64,000 nt of DNA from DASZQY01 sp035548515 (GCA_035548515.1 DASZSW010000046.1:1-64000), one strand, 5' to 3'; counted from the first letter of the stretch, positions 26,030-34,063 are shown. A program made the numbers and translations. Notes: generated from the letters alone by a model not told the origin.

Positions 26030-26190
26030 GGGATGCTCCGGAGGCCGAGGGAACGATTCGCCGGCCATTCTAGCTAAAATCTGGGCGGCCCCATGTCTTG
26101 CCGGTCACACCTTCGTGCCGTGGTTGGCAGGGCGAAAACCCCAGTGTATGCCCGGGGATAAGAGGCTTCCCGCGATTCGGAGGGAGAGAC

Positions 26191-26850
26191 GTGTCCGACA
26201 AAGCCGAACTCGAGGCGCTCGATCTCGCGGCCCTACTGTGCAGCCGGGTCTGCCACGACATCATTTCCCCCGTAGGGGCCATCATCAATGGCCTTGAGGT
26301 CCTCGACGAGGACAACGGCGAGGAGATGCGCGAATTCGCGTTCAACCTCATCCGCAAGAGCGCGGGGCAGGCTTCGGCCAAACTGCAGTTCGCTCGCTTG
26401 GCGTTCGGCGCTGCCGGTTCGGCCGGCGCCGAGATCGACCTGGCAGACGCCGAGAAGGTCGCGCGGGGTTACATGCAGGGTGAGAAGGCGGACTTCCAGT
26501 GGGAAGCGCCACGCGTCCTCATGCCCAAAAACTTCGTCAAACTCCTCCTCAACCTGATCTTGCTGGCGGCCACCGCGATCCCCCGGGGCGGCACGGTGAA
26601 GGTCACGGTCGAGGGGCACAATCCCCCGCGCTTCATCCTGCGGTCGACGGGGCCCAGCGCGCGCGTGCCGCCGGCGTTCGAGAAGCTGGTGCCGGGCGCG
26701 ATCGCGGGGCTCAGCGTCGATGCTCAATCCGTGCAGGCCTATTACACCGGCGCGCTCGCGCGGGCGTGCGGCATGGACGTGGTGGCGCGGCTCGATGGTG
26801 AGGACGTCGTCGTCGAGGCGGTCAGTTCGAGCCAGGCGGCCGCGGCCTAA
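26191..26850 (+). CDS. chpT: Histidine phosphotransferase ChpT
   Basis: The 219-residue protein has LDLAALLCSRVCHDIISPVG, the ChpT dimerisation helix with the phospho-accepting histidine (H22 here). A degenerate GHKL-type domain follows (PKNFVKLLLNLILLAATAIPRGG). In Caulobacter ChpT passes phosphate from CckA to CtrA and CpdR. Start GTG at 26191 has GGAGGGAGAG upstream; an in-frame extension to 26098 is not family-like. A CheY-like gene follows after 75 bp and ctrA lies 0.6 kb away facing it, so a phosphotransferase and its main target are neighbours. Confidence 0.93.
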   Translation: MSDKAELEALDLAALLCSRVCHDIISPVGAIINGLEVLDEDNGEEMREFAFNLIRKSAGQASAKLQFARLAFGAAGSAGAEIDLADAEKVARGYMQGEKADFQWEAPRVLMPKNFVKLLLNLILLAATAIPRGGTVKVTVEGHNPPRFILRSTGPSARVPPAFEKLVPGAIAGLSVDAQSVQAYYTGALARACGMDVVARLDGEDVVVEAVSSSQAAAA

Positions 26851-26925
26851 AACCCGCGACCTTTAACTCCCGTTAACCGATGGGGCAGTAGCCTCCGGCA
26901 TCATTGCGCCGCGAGGGATTCGGCC

Positions 26926-27291
26926 ATGCGCCATTGTCTGATCGTCGACGACTCGAGCGTCATCCGAAAGGTGGCGCGCCGCATCCTCGAAGACTTCGAC
27001 TTCTCCGTCTCGGAGGCGGAGGACGGTCGCGCGGCACTGGAAGCCTGCCGGCGCTCGATGCCTGACATGATCCTCCTCGACTGGCACTTGCCGGTGATGG
27101 ACGGGCTGGAGTTCCTCGCCAGCCTCCGTCAGATGGATCTCGGGCGTCAGCCCAAGGTCGTGTTCTGCGCCTCGGAGGCCGACGTCGCGCAAATCGCGCG
27201 GGCGCTCAGGGCAGGGGCCGACGAGTACATCCTGAAGCCGTTCGATCGCGTGGCGGTCGAGACGAAGCTGCATGAAGTCGGGATGATCTGA
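26926..27291 (+). CDS. Single-domain CheY-like response regulator
   Basis: The 121-residue receiver domain has the acidic pocket in LIVDDSS, phospho-acceptor D52 in ILLDWHLPVMDG and the conserved lysine in YILKPFD. It has no output domain. In related bacteria a regulator of this exact type (opening RHCLIVDDSSVIRKVARRIL) sits downstream of chpT. It may take phosphate from ChpT, but it does not look like CpdR itself. Partner assignment is inference. Confidence 0.92.
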   Translation: MRHCLIVDDSSVIRKVARRILEDFDFSVSEAEDGRAALEACRRSMPDMILLDWHLPVMDGLEFLASLRQMDLGRQPKVVFCASEADVAQIARALRAGADEYILKPFDRVAVETKLHEVGMI

Positions 27292-27393
27292 CAGATACCT
27301 GGCGCGCCTTTTGGCGACCCGCACTTTTCCCACCGCCATGGCCGGAACAAGCCCGGCTATGACGGAGTGGGATAGCTGACGAGCAGCGAAAAC

Positions 27394-27423
27394 AAAAAGC
27401 CCCGGACGATGCCGGGGCTTTTT
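27394..27423. terminator. Bidirectional intrinsic terminator between the CheY-like gene and ctrA
   Basis: GCCCCGG and CCGGGGC pair over a six-base loop, flanked by AAAAA on the left and TTTTT on the right. It can therefore stop transcription from both convergent genes: chpT-regulator (plus) and ctrA (minus). Confidence 0.93.
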
Positions 27424-27444
27424 GTTTGAAGCGAGGGAGGGCGC

Positions 27445-28146
27445 TTACGCGCTTTCGCGAATTTCCGCGCCGTCGGGCTCGCGCAGCACATAGCCACGGC
27501 CCCAGACCGTCTCGATGTAGTTCTGGCCGCCGGTCGCTGCGGCGAGCTTCTTGCGCAGCTTGCAGATGAAGACGTCGATGATCTTCAGTTCCGGCTCGTC
27601 CATGCCGCCGTAGAGATGGTTGAGGAACATCTCCTTGGTGAGCGTGGTGCCTTTGCGGAGCGAGAGCAGCTCCAGCATCTGGTATTCCTTGCCGGTCAGG
27701 TGCACGCGCTGCGAATTCACTTCCACCGTCTTGGTGTCGAGATTGACGGTGAGGTCGCCGGTGGTGATGACCGACTGGGCGTGGCCCTTCGAGCGGCGGA
27801 CGATGGCGTGGATGCGGGCGACCAGCTCGTCCTTGTGGAAGGGCTTGGTCATGTAGTCATCGGCGCCGAAACCGAGGCCGCGGACCTTGTCTTCAATGCC
27901 GGCGAGGCCGGAGAGGATCAGGATCGGAGTCTTGACCTTCGCTACCCGGAGGGTGCGCAGAACCTCGTACCCGCTCATGTCGGGGAGGTTCAGGTCGAGA
28001 AGAATGATGTCGTAGTCGTAGAGCTTGCCGAGGTCGACGCCCTCTTCGCCAAGGTCCGTCGTGTAGACGTTGAAGTTCTCGGACTTGAGCATCAACTCAA
28101 TGCTCTGCGCCGTGGCGCTGTCGTCCTCGATCAGTAGCACTCGCAT
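27445..28146 (-). CDS. ctrA: Cell cycle response regulator CtrA
   Basis: The 233-residue OmpR-type regulator has phospho-acceptor D51 (IILLDLNLPDMSGYEVLRTL) and receiver lysine in YMTKPFHKDEL. A winged-helix domain carries HLTGKEYQMLELLSLRKGTT and LRKKLAAATGGQNYIETVWG, diagnostic of CtrA. The C-terminus ends ...EIRESA; in Caulobacter a C-terminal Ala-Ala aids ClpXP proteolysis, whereas here the last residues are Ser-Ala. CtrA activates motility and division genes and blocks replication initiation. A long regulatory region lies upstream and a terminator downstream. Confidence 0.98.
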   Translation of the reverse strand: MRVLLIEDDSATAQSIELMLKSENFNVYTTDLGEEGVDLGKLYDYDIILLDLNLPDMSGYEVLRTLRVAKVKTPILILSGLAGIEDKVRGLGFGADDYMTKPFHKDELVARIHAIVRRSKGHAQSVITTGDLTVNLDTKTVEVNSQRVHLTGKEYQMLELLSLRKGTTLTKEMFLNHLYGGMDEPELKIIDVFICKLRKKLAAATGGQNYIETVWGRGYVLREPDGAEIRESA

Positions 28147-28584
28147 GCCAATCCCCCTGGCTTCTCCGAGCGCAGAAGTAGCGGCTGATTGCGCCGCGAC
28201 AACACCCGGTTAACCCCGATTCGCCAAGCTACTCGCCAGTGGTTAACAAACTCTGATTCCACAGGACAAGCTAATTAATCGAAAGTCTAGGCGAACCATC
28301 ATACTTCGTTGACCTAGCGGCTACTTCTGCCTGTTAACTGGTTACTAACCAGCTTTAGGAAATGCCGCTAAGCGATTCACAGGACTCGGGGAATTCCTAC
28401 CGAGATTGCGCCCGGCGATTTACCCCGAATTAAGCGCTCTGGGCCCATGATTAACGCTAGACGTAAATGAAAGGTTACCGGCGGCGCGGCATGTTCATGA
28501 CATGCGCGTGAGCGCCGGTGGTCTCGCGGAAGGAAGTAGCCGGTCGCTGTATCCGCCCGGCACACGAGTAGGGAGTAGAGTGCG
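28147..28584 (-). promoter_or_regulatory. ctrA / fliJ-like divergent control region with GANTC and TTAA sites
   Basis: This 438-bp non-coding stretch is visibly AT-richer than its flanks. It has four GANTC sites for CcrM methylation (28218-28222, 28255-28259, 28374-28378, 28383-28387) and several GTTAAC words. A CtrA-box-like TTAA-N7-CTAA lies at 28334-28348, overlapped by a perfect dyad CTGGTTA-C-TAACCAG (28338-28352). In Caulobacter the ctrA P1 promoter is controlled by GANTC methylation and CtrA feedback, so the same logic is likely here. Exact promoters cannot be placed by eye. Confidence 0.7.
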
Positions 28585-28962
28585 ATGAAGTCGCGCGAGG
28601 GCCTTCTCCGGCTGAAGCGTTTCCAGGTCGAGGAAAAGCGCCGCCAGGTGGCGCAGATCGAAACGATGATTGCCGAGTTCGACCGCATGGCCAGGGAACT
28701 GAACGATCAGGTCATGGCCGAACAGGAGCGGAGCGGCATCCACGATGCCGGTCACTTCGCCTATCCGACCTTTGCCAAGGCCGCCACCCAGCGCCGCGAC
28801 AACCTCACGGCTAGCGAGAAGGCGCTGAAGGATCAGCTGGCGAACGCCAAGGCAGCCTACGACGAGGCGCTTGCCGAGCTCGAGAAGGCGGAAGCCATCG
28901 CCGAGCGTGACCAGGCGGCCGAGGCCAAGCACGCTCCGCATCAGGCCGGCGCGCACGCTTAA
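28585..28962 (+). CDS. fliJ: FliJ-like flagellar export chaperone
   Basis: The 125-residue protein is almost wholly coiled coil. It starts MKSREGLLRLKRFQVEEKRRQVAQIE, which is the pattern of the alphaproteobacterial FliJ, the general chaperone and ATPase stalk of flagellar type III export. ctrA divergent from fliJ is an arrangement I recall in Alphaproteobacteria. Here fliI (export ATPase) is not adjacent: a repeat and a GNAT gene follow. AGGGAG lies nine bases before the ATG. The identification rests on size, coiled coil and position. Confidence 0.75.
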   Translation: MKSREGLLRLKRFQVEEKRRQVAQIETMIAEFDRMARELNDQVMAEQERSGIHDAGHFAYPTFAKAATQRRDNLTASEKALKDQLANAKAAYDEALAELEKAEAIAERDQAAEAKHAPHQAGAHA

Positions 28963-29016
28963 GCCGGGAATCGACCGCCCAAGCCGTACCAGGCCGACGC
29001 TGCAGCTTCACCACGG

Positions 29017-29105
29017 GTCGTCCCCGCGCGAGGAGCCAGTATCCGCCGTGTGTGCATGCACTTCGCCGACGGCGGTTACCGGATGCCTGCCTTCGCAGGC
29101 ATGAC
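29017..29105. repeat. Intergenic palindromic element, family C copy 2
   Basis: The left end (TCGTCCCCGCGCGAGGAGCCAG, shortened: TCGTCCCCGC at 29018) mirrors the right end ATGCCTGCCTTCGCAGGCAT (29083-29102) as in the copy at 5062-5158. The right arm alone is a strong hairpin. It lies between the convergent fliJ-like and GNAT genes. Confidence 0.7.
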
Positions 29106-29112
29106 ACTTGAG

Positions 29113-29718
29113 CTACTTGCCCAGAAGCAGCGGGATCTGCGGCGCCGCCGTTGCGGGCAGCTTGCCGGTTGCCCGCGGATCATCCGACACCTCGATCGCG
29201 AATTTGTACGGCTGGAAGCCGGCGCGCCGGTAGAAGGCGAGCGCCTTCGGGTGATCGAAGGTGCACGTATGCAGCCATACGCGTGCCGCGCCTCTGCCGA
29301 ACACGCGAGCGAGCAGCGCGGTCATCAACGTGTGTGCGGCCCCGGTCCCGACAGCTTCGGGAACCACACCGAACGTCGCGATTTCGACTGAGCCCGGAAC
29401 CGCATAGTCCAGTTCCGCGAGGCCGATCGAGACTCCGTCGGATTGGAGCGCGAGGACTTCCGTCGTCGATTGCCAAAGCCCCGCCATAAGCTCGGCGTCG
29501 CTCATCGCCGCGCGGGAGAACCACAGCCAGGGTTCGCCAATGCGTTGGTAGAGCGTGCGGTACCAACCGGGATCGGGCCGCGGCTTCAAAACCACGTCAG
29601 GGCTGATCGCTGGTGGCGCCGGCGGTGGCTCCCTCATTTCCAAAAACGTCACCACGTTCGCGAGCTTGCCGGGCGGCAGGTCGGTGTAGCCGTCGAGTTC
29701 GACCGCGAACGTCGCCAT
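29113..29718 (-). CDS. GNAT-family N-acetyltransferase
   Basis: The 201-residue protein has the GNAT fold signature. FGVVPEAVGTGAAHTLMTALLARVF carries the acetyl-CoA loop (V-P-x-A-x-G-x-G/A), and WLHTCTFDHPKALAFYRRAGFQ is the final strand-helix. The N-terminal part (TDLPPGKLANVVTFLEM) precedes the core. The substrate is unknown. Its ATG shares one base with the stop of the upstream DUF3572 gene, so the two are translationally coupled. Confidence 0.9.
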   Translation of the reverse strand: MATFAVELDGYTDLPPGKLANVVTFLEMREPPPAPPAISPDVVLKPRPDPGWYRTLYQRIGEPWLWFSRAAMSDAELMAGLWQSTTEVLALQSDGVSIGLAELDYAVPGSVEIATFGVVPEAVGTGAAHTLMTALLARVFGRGAARVWLHTCTFDHPKALAFYRRAGFQPYKFAIEVSDDPRATGKLPATAAPQIPLLLGK

Positions 29719-30011
29719 CACATTTCCTCTCCGGGAGCCAGCGCACGTCGCGCCGCGGCAACGTCCGTCGGTGGTACGCCCGCGTACGCGGCGAACGCCA
29801 GCAGCAGACGTTCGTCGCTTAGATAATAGTCGATGACTCCGGCGAGGAACCCCGGGTCGGCCGCGGCGCTTCGGAGTTGCCCGGGCTCGATGCCGGTCAG
29901 CGCAAGAAAGCGGCTGACCTGCTCCGGATCGCTCGCTACAAATGACAATGCCTGGATGGCCAGATTCTGGGCTGCCTCAAGCGTTAAGTGCCCCCGTTTT
30001 TCGGGCTTCAT
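29718..30011 (-). CDS. DUF3572 family protein
   Basis: The 97-residue protein starts MKPEKRGHLTLEAAQNLAIQALSFVASDPEQVSRFLALTG, which matches DUF3572, a small helical family that I recall next to divK in Hyphomicrobiales. No catalytic residues are evident. GGAAAGG precedes the ATG at 30011; a frame extension to 30143 is upstream of the promoter region. It diverges from divK across 100 bp containing one GANTC site (30029-30033). Confidence 0.85.
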   Translation of the reverse strand: MKPEKRGHLTLEAAQNLAIQALSFVASDPEQVSRFLALTGIEPGQLRSAAADPGFLAGVIDYYLSDERLLLAFAAYAGVPPTDVAAARRALAPGEEM

Positions 30012-30111
30012 ATTTGCCTTTCCGCAATGAATCGCCTCTAGGGTCACCACAACAGGACGCGCCCTGCGGCGACACCAGAAACGGGCCGGCGTCCTCTCCG
30101 AAAGCGCGGCT

Positions 30112-30480
30112 ATGTCGAAGACTGTCCTTGTCGTGGAAGACAACGAACTGAATATGAAGTTATTCCACGATCTGCTGGAAGCGAATGGCTACAATATTGT
30201 CCAGACGCGGAACGGGCTCGAGGCTATCGATCTCGCACGCGAACATCATCCCGATCTGATCCTGATGGACATCCAGTTACCTGAAGTCTCCGGGCTGGAA
30301 GTGACCAAGTGGATCAAGGAAGACGACGACCTGCGCACCATCCCGGTCATTGCCGTGACCGCCTTCGCGATGAAGGGCGATGAGGAGCGCATCCGGCAGG
30401 GCGGTTGCGAGGCGTATCTGTCGAAGCCGATTTCGGTCGCCAAGTTTCTCGACACCGTCAAGACGTACATCGGAGACTGA
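30112..30480 (+). CDS. divK: Cell cycle single-domain response regulator DivK
   Basis: The 122-residue receiver begins MSKTVLVVEDNELNMKLFHD and has D53 in LILMDIQLPEVSGLEV and lysine in YLSKPI, at the same positions as Caulobacter DivK. Phosphorylated DivK inhibits CckA through DivL and so lowers CtrA activity; its phosphorylation is set by DivJ and PleC. pleD follows after six bases, the conserved divK-pleD operon. Confidence 0.97.
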   Translation: MSKTVLVVEDNELNMKLFHDLLEANGYNIVQTRNGLEAIDLAREHHPDLILMDIQLPEVSGLEVTKWIKEDDDLRTIPVIAVTAFAMKGDEERIRQGGCEAYLSKPISVAKFLDTVKTYIGD

Positions 30481-30486
30481 TCGGCG

Positions 30487-31854
30487 ATGACCGCACGCGT
30501 CCTCGTCGTCGACGATCTCGTCGCCAACATCAAGCTGCTCGAAGCGCGGCTGGCGGCGGAATACTTCGAAGTCGTCACGGCGATGAACGGTCCGGCCGCG
30601 CTGGAGATCTGTGCGCGCGGACAGTGCGACATTGTCCTGCTCGACGTCATGATGCCGGGCATGGACGGCCACGAAGTCTGCCGCCGGCTCAAGGGCAACC
30701 CGCGCACGGCACACATTCCGGTGGTCATGATCACCGCGCTCGACCAGCCGGCGGATCGCGTCGCGGGTCTGGAAGCCGGTGCCGACGATTTCCTGACCAA
30801 GCCCGTGAACGACATCGCGCTGATCACGCGCGTGAAGTCGCTCGTGCGGCTCAAGATGCTTACCGACGAGCTGATGATGCGCGTCTCGACCTCGACCGAG
30901 ATCGGGCTCGACGATGCGTTCGATCCGGCGAGCCTTGGCGGGGAGGGCGGCAAGGTCCTGCTGGTGGACGACAGTCCGTCCACAACCGACAGGGTCAAGT
31001 CGATCCTGGCGCCGCACCACACCGTCGATCACGAGCCGGAGCCGCAGGAGGCGCTGTTCCGCGCCGCCGAGGGCGACTACGACCTCGCGATCATCAGCCT
31101 CAACCTCAAGCAGATCGATGGGCTCAGGCTCTGCTCGCACCTGCGCTCACTCGATCGCACGCGCCTGTTGCCGATCCTGGTGATCGTCGATCCGGACGAC
31201 AACGTTCGGCTGCTCCGCGGTCTGGACCTCGGTGTAAACGATTACCTCGTTCGCCCGGTCGACCGAAACGAGATGCTGGCGCGGGTGCGGACCCAGGTGC
31301 GCCGCAAGCGTTTCTCCGATCGGCTGCGCGACAACGTGCAGATGACCATCGAAATGGCGGTGACGGACGGGCTGACCGGACTGCACAACCGCCGCTACCT
31401 GGAGCGCCACCTGGTTACGCTGGTGCAGCAGGCGATCGCCCGGCAGAAGCCCCTTTCGGTGCTGGTCCTGGACATCGACCATTTCAAGACGATCAACGAC
31501 AGCTATGGCCATGCCGTCGGTGACGACGTGCTGCGGGAGTTCTCCCGCCGGGTGCGCAAGGCCGTGCGCGGGATCGACTTGGCCTGCCGCATGGGAGGCG
31601 AGGAATTCGTCATCGCCATGCCCGATACCGATGCCGCCTTGGCCCTGCTTGTAGGCGAGCGGTTGCGTCAGAAAATTGCGGTGGAACGCTTCCGCATCCC
31701 GGAAAGCGAGGAATCCATCGAAGTCACGGTTTCGATTGGGATTTCGTCGCTGGCCAGCACCGAGGACACGCCCGAAACCCTGCTCAAGAGGGCCGATGAG
31801 GCGCTCTACGAAGCCAAGCGCGCCGGGCGCAACCGTGTCTCGGCTGCGGCCTGA
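30487..31854 (+). CDS. pleD: Diguanylate cyclase response regulator PleD
   Basis: The 455-residue protein has a first receiver (phospho-acceptor D53 in VLLDVMMPGMDGHEV). A degenerate second receiver follows (residues about 155-275) in which the phospho-acceptor position reads AIISLNLKQIDG. The GGDEF domain has active site GGEEF and an inhibitory c-di-GMP site RGID five residues before it. PleD makes c-di-GMP at the stalked pole on phosphorylation. The ATG lies six bases after the divK stop with GGAGACTGA as ribosome site. Confidence 0.97.
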   Translation: MTARVLVVDDLVANIKLLEARLAAEYFEVVTAMNGPAALEICARGQCDIVLLDVMMPGMDGHEVCRRLKGNPRTAHIPVVMITALDQPADRVAGLEAGADDFLTKPVNDIALITRVKSLVRLKMLTDELMMRVSTSTEIGLDDAFDPASLGGEGGKVLLVDDSPSTTDRVKSILAPHHTVDHEPEPQEALFRAAEGDYDLAIISLNLKQIDGLRLCSHLRSLDRTRLLPILVIVDPDDNVRLLRGLDLGVNDYLVRPVDRNEMLARVRTQVRRKRFSDRLRDNVQMTIEMAVTDGLTGLHNRRYLERHLVTLVQQAIARQKPLSVLVLDIDHFKTINDSYGHAVGDDVLREFSRRVRKAVRGIDLACRMGGEEFVIAMPDTDAALALLVGERLRQKIAVERFRIPESEESIEVTVSIGISSLASTEDTPETLLKRADEALYEAKRAGRNRVSAAA

Positions 31855-32206
31855 ATCCCGCATCGGTTGCAGGCCTCGCCAGTTAAGCATGAATTTTAGC
31901 TAAATATTTAGATGCAATGGCCTTTTGGCCACTTACCGTTTGCTAACGCTCTCCGGGGCGATAAGGTCGCAACCAGTCGTTCAACGAGGAGAGCAAGCAA
32001 CGACATTCTGAAGCGAATCAGACGCGGCTGTCACATCCGTGTCCAGATCGCAAGATAGTCCACAATACAGATACCCTGCGGAGTGCTCAGGTCCGCCGCA
32101 TCTCCTGGGTCCGTAGGGTAGGCCGGCTCCAGAACGGATTGAGTGGCCTCCTCGTACAAACCCGTTCTGGGCCGGCCACTCATTCGGCCGCCAGAGGCCA
32201 AAAACG
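31855..32206 (+). ncRNA. Candidate structured RNA in a 350-bp non-coding region after pleD
   Basis: No reading frame fits this region. It starts with an AT-rich part holding the palindrome CTAAATATTTAG (31900-31911). Nested complementary segments follow: 32121-32137 pairs with 32162-32177 (16 bp, one bulge), whereas 32140-32148 (TGAGTGGCC) pairs with 32174-32182. The two helices share bases 32174-32177 and so exclude each other or form a pseudoknot. A terminator with a T-run follows at once at 32207-32236, so a plus-strand transcript would end there. I do not recognise the RNA; 5' boundaries are uncertain. Confidence 0.35.
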
Positions 32207-32236
32207 AAAAAGCACCGCGAAAGCGGTGCTTTTTTG
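32207..32236. terminator. Intrinsic terminator downstream of rpmG, possibly bidirectional
   Basis: GCACCGC and GCGGTGC form a stem with a GAAA tetraloop. AAAAA lies on the left, which gives the U-run for the minus-strand rpmG transcript, and TTTTTT on the right for plus-strand transcripts arriving from the pleD side. Confidence 0.9.
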
Positions 32237-32256
32237 TTGTTCCGGTGGCGGTTGCC

Positions 32257-32424
32257 TTACTTGATCTTGGTCTCGCGGAACTCGACGTGCTTCTTGGCGA
32301 TCGGGTCGTACTTCTTCATCACCAGCTTGTCGGTCTTGGTGCGCGAGTTCTTCTTGGTGACGTAGTAAAAGCCGGTGTCGGCCGACGACTGCAGCTTGAT
32401 CTTGATGGTGGCGGATTTGGCCAT
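32257..32424 (-). CDS. rpmG: 50S ribosomal protein L33
   Basis: The 55-residue protein AKSATIKIKLQSSADTGFYYV with the KNSRTKTDKLVMKKYDP segment is L33 of the cysteine-free type. Length and sequence are standard. The ATG at 32424 is used; a 43-residue in-frame extension is spurious. The gene is monocistronic with a strong terminator and diverges from the SMP-30-like gene by 58 bp. Confidence 0.97.
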   Translation of the reverse strand: MAKSATIKIKLQSSADTGFYYVTKKNSRTKTDKLVMKKYDPIAKKHVEFRETKIK

Positions 32425-32482
32425 GGCGAAAACCTCGAAAAGCGCCGGAAAATTGGCCGGCACACTACGGGCGGCGGTCCGT

Positions 32483-33397
32483 ATGTCAAGCAAAAGCGCC
32501 GTGATCCTGGGGTTTCTCAGCGCCGCGGCCCTGGCTGCGGAGGCCGACCGCATCGTTATTAACCCGAAGTCGGCCTACCCGGAAGGTCCCGCCGTCGCCC
32601 ACGGCGCCATCTACTACGCCGAGATGGGTGACGACCGGGTCATGCGCTGGAACGGCACCGATAACGCGCCGGTCTGGTCGCGGGAGGGGTGCGGGCCAAC
32701 GTCGGTGGCGCGTGGGACGAACGACACACTGGTCATCCTCTGCGATCGCGAGCAGGTCTTGGTTCGTATCACGCGCGACGGGAAGACCGTCGAGGTGATC
32801 AGCCGTGACAAGAACGGGCGCGAGTTCCTGACGCCCAACGCCTCGATCAATGACGCCAGCGGCGGCATCTTCTGGTCTGCGTCGGGCCTGTTCTCGCCGA
32901 CGGCCAAGGCGGAGGGCGCGGTGATGTATCTCGCGCCCGATGGCACGCTCCGCCGCGTGGCGGAGGGCATCCACTATTCCAACGGCGTCGCGCTCTCGCC
33001 GGACGGCAAGCTGCTCTACGTCTCCGAGCATCTGTCGCGACGCATCCTTGCCTATGACGTCGGCGCCAACGGTGCGCTCTCAGGGACGCGCGTATTCCTC
33101 AACCTCGACGATGTCGTGGGCAAGGCTGAGCACGACTGGGACGTTGGGCCGGACGGCCTCGCCATGGATCATCTCGGCAACCTCTACATCGCGGAATATG
33201 GGGGAGGGCGGCTGATCGTCGTCGACAGTCACGCCAAGCTCGAGGCGACGATCTCGTTTGCCGAGAAGTACGTCACCGCGCCGCTGCTGATCGACGGCGA
33301 ACGGCGCATCTTCGTCACCGCGCCGGTGTCGTTCGAAGATCCGCAGGCCTATGGCGAAGTCTACTCGGTGGTAAATCCGCTGTACGGGAAGGACTGA
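32483..33397 (+). CDS. Secreted SMP-30/gluconolactonase-like beta-propeller protein
   Basis: The 304-residue protein has a short signal peptide (SAVILGFLSAAALAAEA). Propeller-type repeats follow, with YPEGPAVAHGAIYYAEMGDD, ASINDASGGIFWSAS, HYSNGVALSPDGKLLYVSE and DWDVGPDGLAMDHLGNLYIAE. SMP-30 proteins hydrolyse lactones using a Ca or Zn ion held by Glu, Asn and Asp at such positions (PEGP, NGVALSPD, DGLAMD). The substrate is unknown; periplasmic location is likely. Its 3' end overlaps the convergent DUF983 gene by 37 bp. Confidence 0.88.
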   Translation: MSSKSAVILGFLSAAALAAEADRIVINPKSAYPEGPAVAHGAIYYAEMGDDRVMRWNGTDNAPVWSREGCGPTSVARGTNDTLVILCDREQVLVRITRDGKTVEVISRDKNGREFLTPNASINDASGGIFWSASGLFSPTAKAEGAVMYLAPDGTLRRVAEGIHYSNGVALSPDGKLLYVSEHLSRRILAYDVGANGALSGTRVFLNLDDVVGKAEHDWDVGPDGLAMDHLGNLYIAEYGGGRLIVVDSHAKLEATISFAEKYVTAPLLIDGERRIFVTAPVSFEDPQAYGEVYSVVNPLYGKD

Positions 33398-33810
33398 CCG
33401 TCCGTCTCTTCGCCACGGCCGTCGAAGCCGTGCATGCGCAGCGCCCATTGCAGCGCGACGATCGCGCCCTTCACGGGCTGGAGCAGACCGACGGTGAGAA
33501 TCGCCGTCAGCGGCAGCCAGATCATCAGATGCTGGGCGATGGTCAGCTCGGTGGTGAGCTGCACGGCGAGCAGCACGGGCACCAGCAGGTGGCCGACGAT
33601 CACCATGGTGAAGTACGGCGGCGCGTCATCGGCGCGCTGGTGCGTGTAGTCCTCGCCGCACACCTCGCAATGCGCGACTGGCTTCAGGAAGGCGCGGAAC
33701 AGATGACCCTTGCAGCAGTTCGGGCAGCGGCCGATGAAACCACGCAGCATCGCCGGGAAAAGCGGACGCGGCGGGGCCAGTTCCAGAGCGTGGTCGTGGG
33801 CGATTGTCAT
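33361..33810 (-). CDS. DUF983 membrane protein
   Basis: The 149-residue protein has a zinc-finger-like start, RGFIGRCPNCCKGHLFRAFL and CEVCGEDYTHQRADDAPPYF (Cys-x2-Cys pairs). Two to three membrane helices follow (VGHLLVPVLLAVQL and LMIWLPLTAILTVGLLQP). This is DUF983; in some bacteria it lies near cytochrome oxidase genes, but none is seen here. ATG at 33810 is the family-like start. Confidence 0.9.
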   Translation of the reverse strand: MTIAHDHALELAPPRPLFPAMLRGFIGRCPNCCKGHLFRAFLKPVAHCEVCGEDYTHQRADDAPPYFTMVIVGHLLVPVLLAVQLTTELTIAQHLMIWLPLTAILTVGLLQPVKGAIVALQWALRMHGFDGRGEETDGQSFPYSGFTTE

Positions 33811-33919
33811 GACCCCAAGATGGGCCTCAAGCCACCGTCCGGCAATGCGTTCCATTGCCACGCAGGCATGCGGAAAGGGTACCCCCAATTGGCCAGCATT
33901 CGTGCCAGAACTAGAACCC

Positions 33920-34063
33920 AACCCTCCCCTTGAGGGAGGGTCAAAACTGCGAAGCAGTTTTGGGGAGGGGTGCGCCGATCGATGGCGATCGCCAACCTGC
34001 CCGGCGTTGGACCCCCCTCCCGAAATCGCTACGCGATTTCGACCTCCCCTCAAGGGGGAGGTT
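33920..34063. repeat. MITE-like palindromic element, family A copy 2
   Basis: The left arm is at 33920-33942 and the right arm at 34041-34063. The right arm is identical over 23 bp to that of the copy at 11773-11908, while the left arm differs at a few positions. Inner hairpins (AAAACTGC...GCAGTTTT and GAAATCGC...GCGATTTC) flank a short unique middle. It fills most of the 277 bp between the DUF983 start and the rnr stop. Confidence 0.85.

Noticed and set aside
29716..29721. GTG at 29721 as start of the GNAT gene
   Set aside because: ATG at 29718 overlaps the upstream stop by one base and is the more usual coupled start.
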